A DNA stretch of 30,354 nt from an uncultured Murdochiella sp. (GTDB taxonomy: Bacteria > Bacillota > Clostridia > Tissierellales > Peptoniphilaceae). A program made the position numbers and the translations under genes. Where the stretch lies: NCBI RefSeq assembly GCF_902488755.1, contig NZ_CABTXF010000012.1:1-30354 (forward strand), written 5' to 3'. The notes under the pieces are model-generated. The model saw only the letters and a list, made by a program, of their open reading frames with translations. It was not told where the DNA came from and searched no databases. Positions 1-6,526 of the stretch are shown one piece after another (position 1 is the first letter of the stretch; each line of letters opens with the position of its first letter).

Positions 1-1190
1 GCATTAAAAAGAATCAGGCGAAATTGGGTGGCGGCGTCTTTGTTCTGGGCGGAAAGTTGCAAATGGAAGGCACGACCCTGGAAGGCAATGTCGCGCAAGT
101 GGAAACGGATCCAAACGGCAATATCGTAAAAGGCGTTGGCGGTGCGATTCTGTCGCTTACGCAAGACAACGCGGCGATGGAAATGCTGCTTACCAGATGC
201 GTGATTAAGGACAATGAAGCACGTAACGGCGCCGGCGTTGCGGTGGAATCCGGCAACGTGCAAATCAAAGCGACGGAGTTTCGCGGAAATGATACGAAAG
301 GCACGGCGGATGAACAAGAGCAGCGCATCGGCGGTGGGCTTTATGTTGACGAGCAAGCCCATGTCACCATAAGCGAAGGCACGAAATTCATTGGCAATCA
401 GTCCGGCTTAGGCGGCGCTATTTTTGATGCATCCTGTGATTACTCCGATCCAGTTAATGTTGACAAGTATCGCAACTTGACGATAGACAATACGACCGTA
501 TTTACCGGAAACGTGGCAAAAACCGGATTGTATCAAGCGCCGAAAAACTATGCGGCGTTCACCAACCTTGCCTTTGATGCCTCATCGGATATTCCGCACC
601 AAAAGAATCTGCATAAGAGTCTGTTGAACAATTACGACATCAACTACAAGGGAAGCGAGATGCCCCGTCCAAAGCCGGATACCACAACCGTAAAGATTGT
701 TAAGGTGGATGAAAAAGGAAACCGTATTTCTGCGCCGGCTGTTTTTACGATTACGCATGAACAGTATGGCACACTGTCGTACACGGTTACGACAGACAGA
801 AATGGCGAAGCGACGGTAAAACTTGCAGCAAGCGGAACCTACCGTTTGATGGAGAAAAAAGCACCGGAGGGGTATCAGCTCTTAGAAAAAGCAATTCCCT
901 TTACGGTTACGCTGGATAAGCAGGTGCGTTTAGGCGATGCGTTGGTTACGGAAATTGCGGTGACCAATACGAAGAAGAAGACGGCAGCGGAACAGTCGAG
1001 CGCGGAGGCATCCTCATCGGAGAAGGATAATTCCGACAAGGCAAGCGATGCCGGATCAAAGAAAGACAAAAAAGAAGGAAAGAATAAAACAGCGCCCAAG
1101 TCCGGTGATGCGGTAGCCATGCTGCAATATGCGGTAGCGGTTGCTCTTGCCGGTGCCGGTTATGCCAAGATAAAAAAGGGTAAGCGCTAA
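1..1190 (+). CDS. Cell-wall-anchored surface protein, C-terminal part (beta-helix, Cna-B domain, sorting signal); 5' end outside window
   Basis: The open frame runs in from the left edge (frame of base 3), so the visible ~395 residues are only the C-terminus; a TTG at 24 is an internal codon. The first ~200 residues repeat a short pattern of GGG/GGA, small hydrophobic strand and N-x-A/G (for example GGGVFV, GGAILS, GAGVAV, GGGLYV, GGAIF), which is typical of a right-handed parallel beta-helix. Bases ~675-970 encode one Cna-B/SpaA-like domain, with a Lys in VKIVKVDE, a Glu in YRLMEKKAPEGY and an Asn in VTNT placed as in domains that form an internal isopeptide bond. A Ser/Lys/Glu-rich linker follows, then APKSGD, a hydrophobic segment and a KIKKGKR tail, the layout of a sortase signal. 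It is probably an adhesin or host-contact protein; the ligand is unknown. Confidence 0.8.
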   Translation, partial: IKKNQAKLGGGVFVLGGKLQMEGTTLEGNVAQVETDPNGNIVKGVGGAILSLTQDNAAMEMLLTRCVIKDNEARNGAGVAVESGNVQIKATEFRGNDTKGTADEQEQRIGGGLYVDEQAHVTISEGTKFIGNQSGLGGAIFDASCDYSDPVNVDKYRNLTIDNTTVFTGNVAKTGLYQAPKNYAAFTNLAFDASSDIPHQKNLHKSLLNNYDINYKGSEMPRPKPDTTTVKIVKVDEKGNRISAPAVFTITHEQYGTLSYTVTTDRNGEATVKLAASGTYRLMEKKAPEGYQLLEKAIPFTVTLDKQVRLGDALVTEIAVTNTKKKTAAEQSSAEASSSEKDNSDKASDAGSKKDKKEGKNKTAPKSGDAVAMLQYAVAVALAGAGYAKIKKGKR

Positions 1191-1221
1191 AGAAAAGAAA
1201 TAGCGAAACCATTTATGCAAG

Positions 1222-1260
1222 GAGGGCAGCGCCAAATGACGGCGTTGCCCTCTCTTTTTT
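1222..1260 (+). terminator. Rho-independent terminator of the surface-protein gene
   Basis: The arms AGGGCAGCGCC and GGCGTTGCCCT pair over 11 bases (one G-T wobble) around a short loop and are followed directly by CTCTTTTTT. It lies 30 bases after the stop codon and separates the surface protein from the ribosomal operon. Confidence 0.85.
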
Positions 1261-1271
1261 GCGCTTTCGTC

Positions 1272-1300
1272 TTGCGTCGAGAATAGAGTAATGATAGACT
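1272..1300 (+). promoter_or_regulatory. Candidate promoter for rpmG-secE-nusG-rplKAJL
   Basis: TTGCGT (1272-1277), a 17-base spacer and TAGACT (1295-1300) resemble a housekeeping promoter, with 4 of 6 matches in each box. It sits between the upstream terminator and rpmG and leaves a leader of about 100 bases. The call rests on pattern and position only. Confidence 0.4.
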
Positions 1301-1410
1301 AATGGAACGTATCCGTCGGGATAGGCTTTTTTGAGTGCGCAAAAAACCCCGACAGGCATCCCTCGTTGGCAGGCGAAGGAAGGATACGATTTTGGGAGTA
1401 GGAGGAAACA

Positions 1411-1560
1411 ATGGCTGATAAAGTGAAATTAGCTTGCACCGAGTGCAAGAACAGAAACTACGATACCACCAAAAACAAGAAAAACAATACGGAACGTATT
1501 GAACTGAAAAAGTACTGCCCGTTCTGCAAAAAGCACACCCTGCATCGCGAAACGAAGTAA
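1411..1560 (+). CDS. rpmG: 50S ribosomal protein L33
   Basis: A 49-residue protein that starts MADKVKLACTECKNRNY and ends KKHTLHRETK. It has the two zinc-binding pairs CTEC and CPFC of the zinc-containing L33 form (other L33 paralogues lack the cysteines). The start is set by AGGAGG at 1400-1405, with secE following after 9 bases. L33 sits near the E site of the large subunit. The rpmG-secE-nusG-rplK order is the usual one in Firmicutes; the tRNA-Trp gene sometimes found between rpmG and secE is absent here. Confidence 0.95.
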   Translation: MADKVKLACTECKNRNYDTTKNKKNNTERIELKKYCPFCKKHTLHRETK

Positions 1561-1569
1561 GGAGGATCT

Positions 1570-1755
1570 ATGGCGGACAAAAAAGCGCCGAGCCGTATCG
1601 ACGGTATGCGCGCGGAAATGCGTAAGATCCAGTGGCCTACCTCATCGGAAGTCGTTCAGTACACGCTTATTGTGCTGGTGATTGCTGCAGTGGTTGCAAC
1701 GTTCGGTTGGATACTTGATCTGATTTATGGTTGGTTGGTCGGTCTTGTCATTTAA
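1570..1755 (+). CDS. secE: Preprotein translocase subunit SecE
   Basis: A 61-residue single-span SecE of the short Gram-positive kind. A charged, amphipathic N-terminus containing the conserved MRKIQWPTSSEV segment (residues ~17-28) is followed by one hydrophobic membrane helix (about residues 32-55). SecE clamps SecY and stabilises the protein-conducting channel in the cytoplasmic membrane. AAGGAGG lies just upstream, overlapping the rpmG stop. The gene precedes nusG with 20 bases between them, in the order conserved across bacteria. Confidence 0.95.
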   Translation: MADKKAPSRIDGMRAEMRKIQWPTSSEVVQYTLIVLVIAAVVATFGWILDLIYGWLVGLVI

Positions 1756-1775
1756 TTCGTAGAATGGGGGAAATG

Positions 1776-2315
1776 ATGTCGGAACAGGAAAAAGACACCC
1801 TGGAAGGAAAATGGTATGTCATTCATACGTATTCCGGATTCTACTACAAAGTAAAAGATAAGATCGAAATGATTATCGAGAACGAGCAGGACAAAGACGT
1901 CTTTGACGTGCGCGTTCCGATGGAGAAGTATACAGAGATTCGTAATAACGAGCGCGTGATTAAGGAACGCAAAATTCTGCCGGGCTATGTGTTGGTGAAG
2001 ATGAACATCACTCCAAAGTCCTGGTTTCTTATCCGCAATACGAATGGTGTTACGGGATTTGTCGGTCCCGGATCGGATCCCATTCCGCTCACCGCACGCG
2101 AAGTCGCACAGTTTGGCGTCCGTGAGCAGATGACTCAGCGTGATATTCACGTTGCGCCGGGCGATGCGATCGAAATTATTTTCGGTCCCTTTGCCGGTTT
2201 TTCGGCAGAAGTCGAAGAAGTGCAATCGGATAAGCAGACGATTAAGGCGCTCATCAACATGTTCGGGCGCGAAACATCCGTCGAATTATCCTATGACGAC
2301 ATCGAGACGCTTTAG
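1776..2315 (+). CDS. nusG: Transcription termination/antitermination factor NusG
   Basis: A 179-residue NusG. The N-terminal NGN domain starts at KWYVIHTYSGFYYKVKDKIE and contains ILPGYVLVKM and NTNGVTGFVGPG. The C-terminal KOW domain contains GDAIEIIFGPFAGFSAEVEEV and ends FGRETSVELSYDDIETL. NusG binds the RNA polymerase clamp and modulates pausing and transcription-translation coupling. The frame is open further upstream to 1731, overlapping secE, but GGGGG at 1766-1770 best serves the ATG at 1776 (MSEQEKD); the adjacent ATG at 1773 is the alternative. Confidence 0.95.
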   Translation: MSEQEKDTLEGKWYVIHTYSGFYYKVKDKIEMIIENEQDKDVFDVRVPMEKYTEIRNNERVIKERKILPGYVLVKMNITPKSWFLIRNTNGVTGFVGPGSDPIPLTAREVAQFGVREQMTQRDIHVAPGDAIEIIFGPFAGFSAEVEEVQSDKQTIKALINMFGRETSVELSYDDIETL

Positions 2316-2338
2316 CGCCGTCGATGCAATAGTCGTTA

Positions 2339-2368
2339 GTGGGAGGGGGATTTCCCCGCTCTGACCAC
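2339..2368 (+). promoter_or_regulatory. Hairpin resembling a ribosomal protein L1 target site, upstream of rplK
   Basis: The outer arms GTGG (2339-2342) and CCAC (2365-2368) enclose an inner GGGG/CCCC stem. The asymmetric internal loop has GA on the 5' side and GCTCTGA on the 3' side. The 5' strand reads GTGGGAGG, which from memory matches the L1-binding region of 23S rRNA (GUGGGAGG ... ACCAC). L1 is known to repress the L11-L1 operon through such an mRNA mimic. The rplK Shine-Dalgarno lies 14 bases downstream. A second copy lies at 2826-2851. Confidence 0.6.
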
Positions 2369-2392
2369 GATAGAAATCCTTGGGAGGATACT

Positions 2393-2818
2393 ATGGCTAA
2401 AAAAGTAAGTGCAATTGTGAAATTGCAAATCCCTGCCGGTGCTGCAACTCCGGCACCGCCGGTTGGTACCGCACTCGGTCCTCACGGCGTGAACATCATG
2501 GAGTTTGTCAAGGCGTTTAACGCACAAACGGCGGATAAACAAGGGTTGATCATCCCTGTCGTGATGACGGTTTATCAGGATCGTTCGTTTACGTTTATCA
2601 CCAAGACACCGCCTGCTGCTGTTTTGATCAAAAAAGAATTAGGTTTGCAATCGGCTTCCGGCGAACCCAACAAGAAAAAAGTCGGCAAGATTACCAAAGC
2701 GCAGTTACAGAAGATCGCAGAGCTTAAAAAGCCGGATCTGAATGCTGCTTCATTGGAAGCAGCCATGGATATGATCGCCGGAACAGCGCGTTCGATGGGC
2801 ATTACTGTCGAGGAATAA
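2393..2818 (+). CDS. rplK: 50S ribosomal protein L11
   Basis: A 141-residue L11, the family's standard length, starting MAKKVSAIVKLQIPAGAATP. The proline-rich N-terminal region contains PPVGTALGPHGVNIMEF. The C-terminal rRNA-binding domain contains the KVGKITKAQLQKIAE segment and ends with GTARSMGITVEE. L11 binds the GTPase-associated region of 23S rRNA together with L10-L12. GGGAGG at 2382-2387 sets the ATG at 2393; the longer frame from 2339 lies in the leader and is not coding. Confidence 0.97.
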   Translation: MAKKVSAIVKLQIPAGAATPAPPVGTALGPHGVNIMEFVKAFNAQTADKQGLIIPVVMTVYQDRSFTFITKTPPAAVLIKKELGLQSASGEPNKKKVGKITKAQLQKIAELKKPDLNAASLEAAMDMIAGTARSMGITVEE

Positions 2819-2825
2819 TGGAGTA

Positions 2826-2851
2826 GTGGGAGGAATTTCCGCTCGTACCAC
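2826..2851 (+). promoter_or_regulatory. Second L1-target-like hairpin, upstream of rplA
   Basis: The outer arms GTGG (2826-2829) and CCAC (2848-2851) have an inner GGA/TCC stem and the same internal loop (GA opposite GCTCGTA) as the copy at 2339-2368. The inner stem differs between the copies but stays paired, as expected of a conserved RNA structure. The rplA Shine-Dalgarno AAGGAGG starts at the next base (2852), so a protein bound here could block ribosome entry. Confidence 0.6.
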
Positions 2852-2863
2852 AAGGAGGATCTT

Positions 2864-3568
2864 ATGCCGAAAAGAGGCAAAAAATATATTGAGGCAGCTA
2901 AACTTGTTGATGCTGCAAAGGCGTATTCCATTGATGAAGCCGCTGAATTATTAAAGAAAACCGCTACGGCGAAATTTGATGAGACTATTGAGCTTCATGC
3001 ACGTTTGGGCGTTGATTCTCGTCATGCTGATCAGCAGGTGCGCGGCACGGTGGCGTTGCCGAACGGCACCGGTAAGGCGGTTCGCGTAGCCGTCTTTGCC
3101 AAGGGGGCAAAAGCAGATGAGGCTCTTGCTGCCGGTGCAGATTTCGCTGGCGAAGACTTAGTGGAGAAAATTCAGAAAGAAAACTGGATGGATTTCGACG
3201 TTGCCATCGCTACGCCGGACATGATGGGACAGGTCGGTCGCATTGGTCGCGTTCTCGGCCCCCGTGGTTTGATGCCGAACCCGAAGGCGGGTACGGTCAC
3301 CATGGATGTAGCGCAGGCGGTTAAAGACGTCAAAGCCGGTAAGGTAGAGTATCGTACCGACAAGCAGAACATCGTCCATGTTCTTATTGGCAAAGCATCG
3401 TTTGATGCACAACAGATTAGCGAAAACCTGAAAGCGGTCATGGCGGCGATTGTTAAGGCAAAACCGGCATCCGCCAAGGGCAAGTATCTGAAGTCCGTTA
3501 CCGTAGCCAATACGATGGGTCCCGGCATTGCGCTGGAGACCACCTCACTTATGGAACTGGGCAAGTAA
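2864..3568 (+). CDS. rplA: 50S ribosomal protein L1
   Basis: A 234-residue L1 of normal length, starting MPKRGKKYIEAAKLVDAAKA. It has the family signature region MMGQVGRIGRVLGPRGLMPN followed by PKAGTVTMDVAQAVKDVKAGKVEYRTDK and the C-terminal KSVTVANTMGPGIAL. L1 forms the mobile L1 stalk at the ribosomal E site and in many bacteria represses its own operon by binding an mRNA copy of its rRNA site. Two candidate sites of this kind flank rplK here. AAGGAGG precedes the ATG by 5 bases. Confidence 0.97.
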   Translation: MPKRGKKYIEAAKLVDAAKAYSIDEAAELLKKTATAKFDETIELHARLGVDSRHADQQVRGTVALPNGTGKAVRVAVFAKGAKADEALAAGADFAGEDLVEKIQKENWMDFDVAIATPDMMGQVGRIGRVLGPRGLMPNPKAGTVTMDVAQAVKDVKAGKVEYRTDKQNIVHVLIGKASFDAQQISENLKAVMAAIVKAKPASAKGKYLKSVTVANTMGPGIALETTSLMELGK

Positions 3569-3574
3569 GCCTTG

Positions 3575-3745
3575 CGAAAAAGCACGTCCTGTGCTATTCT
3601 ACTATTCGGCTACCGAAGACCACAGGTGCCGAAAGTTTCTCTACGGGAGCTTTCGTCTTAATTTCCTGTCGAGGTGGGAATACTATGTTTTTCCTCTCCC
3701 GGTGCGTCGTGCCGGGAGATTTTCAATTTGTAGCCGAAGGAGGTG
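3575..3745 (+). ncRNA. L10 leader (ribosomal protein leader upstream of rplJ)
   Basis: The 183-base gap between rplA and rplJ carries the conserved core GGCTACCGAAGACCACAGGT (3608-3627) closing on GCC, followed by GAAAG...CTTTC arms (3631-3653). This is the sequence type of the L10 leader known in Firmicutes, which binds the L10-L12 complex. A small hairpin AGCAC/GTGCT at 3581-3595 precedes it and an intrinsic terminator follows. I infer attenuation of rplJ-rplL by L10-L12. Confidence 0.8.
3696..3724 (+). terminator. Attenuator terminator inside the L10 leader
   Basis: CTCCCGG (3696-3702) pairs with CCGGGAG (3712-3718) and is followed by ATTTTC. It stands ~30 bases before the rplJ start, so it can only be a conditional terminator. 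It is the element that L10-L12 binding is expected to switch on. Confidence 0.75.
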
Positions 3746-3751
3746 AAACGA

Positions 3752-4291
3752 ATGAAAGAACAGACACTGCAAAAAAAGCAGGCGGTGGTCGAAGAGATTA
3801 AAGCGGCAATCGAGCAGGCGCAGTCGGTAACGATTGTTGCTTACAATGGCATTACCGTAGAAGGCATCACCGAGTTGCGCAACCAGTTCCGTGCGGAAGA
3901 CGTGGTGTACAAGGTATATAAAAATACCATGGTACGTCGTGCTTTCAACGATTTGGGCGTAACCGATCTGGATGATTTGCTCAACGGACCGAATGCGTTC
4001 ATCTTCTCCAACAAAGAGATGGTGGATGGTCCCAAGATTGCTGCCAAGTTTGCACAAGACAATAAAGAAAAATTCAAGATTCTCGGCGGATACATGGATG
4101 GTCATGCAATGAGTGGCGAAGAAATGATCGCTCTTTCGAAACTGCCGACGAAAGAAGTGTTGCTCAGCATGGTTTTGCGCGGTCTGCAAGGTCCTATTTC
4201 CGGTCTTGCGAATGCCTCTCAGGGTATCCTGCGCAAATCGGTTTATGCGTTCAACGCCATCAAAGAGAAGAAAGAAGAAGAAGCCGCTTAA
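3752..4291 (+). CDS. rplJ: 50S ribosomal protein L10
   Basis: A 179-residue L10. The rRNA-binding N-terminal domain starts MKEQTLQKKQAVVEEIKAAI and includes VEGITELRNQFR, YKVYKNTMVRRAF and GPNAFIFS. The C-terminal helix that carries L7/L12 dimers ends AFNAIKEKKEEEAA. L10 is the base of the L12 stalk that recruits translation factors. A GTG at 3743 is in frame but falls inside the Shine-Dalgarno AAGGAGG (3737-3743), so the ATG at 3752 is the start. Confidence 0.96.
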   Translation: MKEQTLQKKQAVVEEIKAAIEQAQSVTIVAYNGITVEGITELRNQFRAEDVVYKVYKNTMVRRAFNDLGVTDLDDLLNGPNAFIFSNKEMVDGPKIAAKFAQDNKEKFKILGGYMDGHAMSGEEMIALSKLPTKEVLLSMVLRGLQGPISGLANASQGILRKSVYAFNAIKEKKEEEAA

Positions 4292-4340
4292 TCGCTTAGC
4301 GTTTTCGGCAACCTATTAGTGGACCCTGAGGAGGAATAGC

Positions 4341-4727
4341 ATGGCATCTGAAAAAGTTACTGCATTAGTTGATCAAGTAAAAGAATTGACCGTTTTGGAA
4401 TTGTCGGAACTGGTTTCCACATTAGAAGAAGAATTCGGCGTATCCGCTGCTGCTCCGGTTGCTGCGGTTGCTGCTCCGGTTGCCGGTGGTGCTGCCGGTG
4501 CTGCGGATGCAGAGCAGACGGAATTTGACGTTATCCTGAAGAGCGCTGGCTCCTCGAAGATCAACGTCATCAAAGTCGTCAAAGAAGTTTCGGGTCTCGG
4601 CTTGAAAGAAGCCAAAGCACTTGTTGACGAAGTGCCGAAGCCGCTGAAAGAGAAAGTTTCCAAGGAAGAAGCGGAATCGATTAAAGCGAAGCTGGAAGAA
4701 GCTGGCGCCGAAGTCGAAGTTAAGTAA
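4341..4727 (+). CDS. rplL: 50S ribosomal protein L7/L12
   Basis: A 128-residue L7/L12, slightly longer than usual. The N-terminal dimerisation domain (VKELTVLELSELVSTLEEEF) is followed by an Ala/Pro/Gly hinge (residues ~33-55) and the conserved C-terminal domain with KINVIKVVKEVSGLGLKEAK and ALVDEVPKPLKE. The protein forms the multi-copy stalk that binds elongation factors. It is the last gene of the operon, because a strong terminator follows 18 bases later. Confidence 0.97.
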   Translation: MASEKVTALVDQVKELTVLELSELVSTLEEEFGVSAAAPVAAVAAPVAGGAAGAADAEQTEFDVILKSAGSSKINVIKVVKEVSGLGLKEAKALVDEVPKPLKEKVSKEEAESIKAKLEEAGAEVEVK

Positions 4728-4745
4728 AAAAATTCGCTTTATTGG

Positions 4746-4793
4746 GGAGTTGTGCTGGAACGCCTATACGCGTTCGGCGCAACTCCTTTTTTT
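4746..4793 (+). terminator. Rho-independent terminator after rplL
   Basis: A long stem, GGAGTTGTGCTGGAACGC against GCGTTCGGCGCAACTCC (one bulge, a few wobbles), closes on CTATAC and is followed by TTTTTTT. It ends the translation operon. Confidence 0.92.
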
Positions 4794-4947
4794 GTTTGCC
4801 GATGAACATAGCGACAAGAGGCGAGAATCGATTTTTTTGTTCGCTATAGACGACTTTTTTGGTGTGGAATTTGTAGGAGAGGGTAAATAAGTATTGATTC
4901 ATGAGAAGTTCGGTGGAAAGGACAACGTTTCCGCACGAAACAGAAAA

Positions 4948-5007
4948 ACGTATAGCGAAAGGACGGCTATACCGTTCGATGGTGTAAGCGCTTAATTTGC
5001 AAATTAA
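4948..5007 (+). promoter_or_regulatory. Structured leader and operator-like palindromes before the CoA-transferase gene
   Basis: Three elements lie in tandem. First, a hairpin ACGTATAGC/GCTATACCGT (4948-4975, one bulged base). Second, a perfect 10-base palindrome TAAGCGCTTA (4985-4994) inside TGTAAGCGCTTAAT, which keeps 8 of the 10 fixed bases of the catabolite-responsive element TGWAANCGNTNWCA. Third, a perfect 16-base palindrome TTAATTTGCAAATTAA (4992-5007), overlapping the second by three bases. The start codon is 18 bases further. No convincing -35/-10 pair was found in the rest of 4794-5025. Confidence 0.45.
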
Positions 5008-5025
5008 CGGAGGGAAGGAGAACGC

Positions 5026-6378
5026 ATGATCGATTATCGCAAGCAATATGAGGAAAAACGGACTACCCCTGAGGAGGCGGTCAAAATCGTTAAGGACGGC
5101 ATGTGGCTGGACTATGCCCATGCCCTCTCTGTGCCGAACTTGCTGGACAAGGCCTTAGCAAAACGGGCAGAGGAGCTCAACGAGGTATTTGTACGCGGGT
5201 ATTTGATTTATCATCCCATCCAGATTTTAGAAGCCAACAAGCGCGTCGGTCGTGACGTCTTTGTTTGGAACAGCTGGTTTATGCAAGGTCAGGATCGTCG
5301 TATGTCTCGTGAAGGACGGGCATTCTTTGTTCCGATGCGCTATGCCGAGCAGCCGGAAATGTACCGCCGTGAAGAGGATGTAGAAACGGTCGATGTGCTT
5401 TTTGTGCAAACCTGCGGGATGGATGCCAACGGAAACTTTAATTTAGGCCCCTGTATCGCCTCAACGCGCGAAGTTCTTAAACGGGCAAAGCACATCATTG
5501 TCGAAGCCAACAAGAATATGCCGGTGGTTTATGGTCTCAGTGACGATTATCTCAACATCACCGAAGTGGACGCTGTTGTGGAATCAGAGGAGCCGATTGA
5601 TACCATCCCCACGATTCAGCCGGACGAGACGGATGAAAAGATAGCGGATATGCTCATCAAAGAAATTGTGGATGGCGCGACTCTGCAGCTGGGCATCGGC
5701 GGTATGCCGAACGCACTGGGATACAAAATTGCGGAATCGGATTTGAAAGACATCGGTATCCATTCCGAAATGTACGTCGATTCCATGATGGCCATGACAA
5801 AATCCGGCGTGGTAACCGGCATGCAAAAAGAACTGCATCGCGGCAAACAGGTGTTCTCCTTCTCGCTTGGTTCGCAGGAACTGTACGACTGGATGGACCA
5901 TAACCAGGTTTTGGCAACGGCACCGGTGAATTACGTTAATGATCCGTATGTCGTTTCGCAAATGGACAACTTTATCGCCATCAATAACTGCGTAGAAATT
6001 GACTTGTTTGGACAAGTCAATGCCGAATCCGGCGGCTTCAACCAGATTTCCGGAACGGGCGGACAGTTGGATTTCGTCATGGGCGCATATATGTCCAAAG
6101 GCGGAAAATCCATTACCGCCTTCCAGTCCTCACGCACGGACAAGCAGGGGAAAATGCAAAGCCGCATTGTTCCGACGCTCAGCCCCGGAACGATTGTGAC
6201 GGATCCGCGTACGACCACGCACTATGTGGCGACCGAATACGGTATTGTCAATCTGAAAGGGAAATCCACATGGCAGCGCGCCGAAGGACTCATCAGTATT
6301 GCGCATCCCGATATGCGTGATGAACTCATCAAGGAAGCGGAGCACTTGCATATTTGGCGAAACAGCAACAAACGGTAA
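5026..6378 (+). CDS. Butyryl-CoA:acetate / 4-hydroxybutyrate CoA-transferase family protein
   Basis: A 450-residue CoA-transferase of the acetyl-CoA hydrolase/transferase family. The N-terminal domain runs from MIDYRKQYEEKRTTPEEAV. The C-terminal domain carries LQLGIGGMPNAL, the active-site segment GIHSEMYVDSMM (Glu248 is the expected CoA-thioester glutamate) and SGTGGQLDFVMGAYMSKGG, a stretch typical of butyryl-CoA:acetate and 4-hydroxybutyrate CoA-transferases. It would move CoA from butyryl-CoA to acetate, the last step of butyrate formation, which fits the butyryl-CoA genes just downstream. The sequence does not separate butyrate from 4-hydroxybutyrate as substrate. GGAGGGAAGGAG lies ahead of the ATG. 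It is transcribed apart from thl, which has its own promoter. Confidence 0.85.
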   Translation: MIDYRKQYEEKRTTPEEAVKIVKDGMWLDYAHALSVPNLLDKALAKRAEELNEVFVRGYLIYHPIQILEANKRVGRDVFVWNSWFMQGQDRRMSREGRAFFVPMRYAEQPEMYRREEDVETVDVLFVQTCGMDANGNFNLGPCIASTREVLKRAKHIIVEANKNMPVVYGLSDDYLNITEVDAVVESEEPIDTIPTIQPDETDEKIADMLIKEIVDGATLQLGIGGMPNALGYKIAESDLKDIGIHSEMYVDSMMAMTKSGVVTGMQKELHRGKQVFSFSLGSQELYDWMDHNQVLATAPVNYVNDPYVVSQMDNFIAINNCVEIDLFGQVNAESGGFNQISGTGGQLDFVMGAYMSKGGKSITAFQSSRTDKQGKMQSRIVPTLSPGTIVTDPRTTTHYVATEYGIVNLKGKSTWQRAEGLISIAHPDMRDELIKEAEHLHIWRNSNKR

Positions 6379-6401
6379 TGCAATATCAGGTTTTGCGTCA
6401 T

Positions 6402-6460
6402 AAAACGGGAAGGTGACTTACCTTACAACACGACCTTGTAAGGTGCAAAATGCCCGTTTT
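6402..6460 (+). terminator. Nested inverted repeat after the CoA-transferase gene, possible terminator
   Basis: The outer arms AAAACGGG (6402-6409) and CCCGTTTT (6453-6460) enclose a perfect inner stem ACCTTACAA (6420-6428)/TTGTAAGGT (6436-6444). The 3' arm ends in four T only, so termination would be moderate. Its place directly after a stop codon and before a new promoter suggests transcript end formation. Confidence 0.5.
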
Positions 6461-6487
6461 ACCGCGTAAAAGGGAACCGTTTGATTA

Positions 6488-6505
6488 TTGTGAATCATTT
6501 GACAA
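6488..6505 (+). promoter_or_regulatory. Rex operator candidate overlapping the thl promoter
   Basis: TTGTGAATCATTTGACAA matches the Rex operator consensus TTGTGAANNNNTTCACAA at 13 of 14 defined bases. It overlaps the -35 box (6499-6504). Rex is the NADH/NAD+ sensing repressor of Firmicutes and is known to control butyryl-CoA synthesis genes in Clostridium. The rex gene itself is not in the window. Confidence 0.7.
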
Positions 6506-6526
6506 CATAAGGGAAAGCGATACAAT
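6499..6526 (+). promoter_or_regulatory. Sigma-A type promoter of thl-crt
   Basis: TTGACA (6499-6504), a 16-base spacer and TACAAT (6521-6526): a full -35 match and 5 of 6 at -10. The leader to the thl start is ~90 bases and contains alternative short pairings (CCCGT/ACGGG and GGGC/GCCC around 6544-6570). Confidence 0.8.

Noticed and set aside
1261..1569. tRNA-Trp gene often found near rpmG-secE
   Set aside because: No cloverleaf or CCA-type 3' end is present in the gaps.
3671..3683. A third L1-like site (GAGGTGGGAATAC) in the L10 leader
   Set aside because: It shares only GTGGGA; the CCAC arm and the internal loop are missing, and the bases belong to the L10 leader region.
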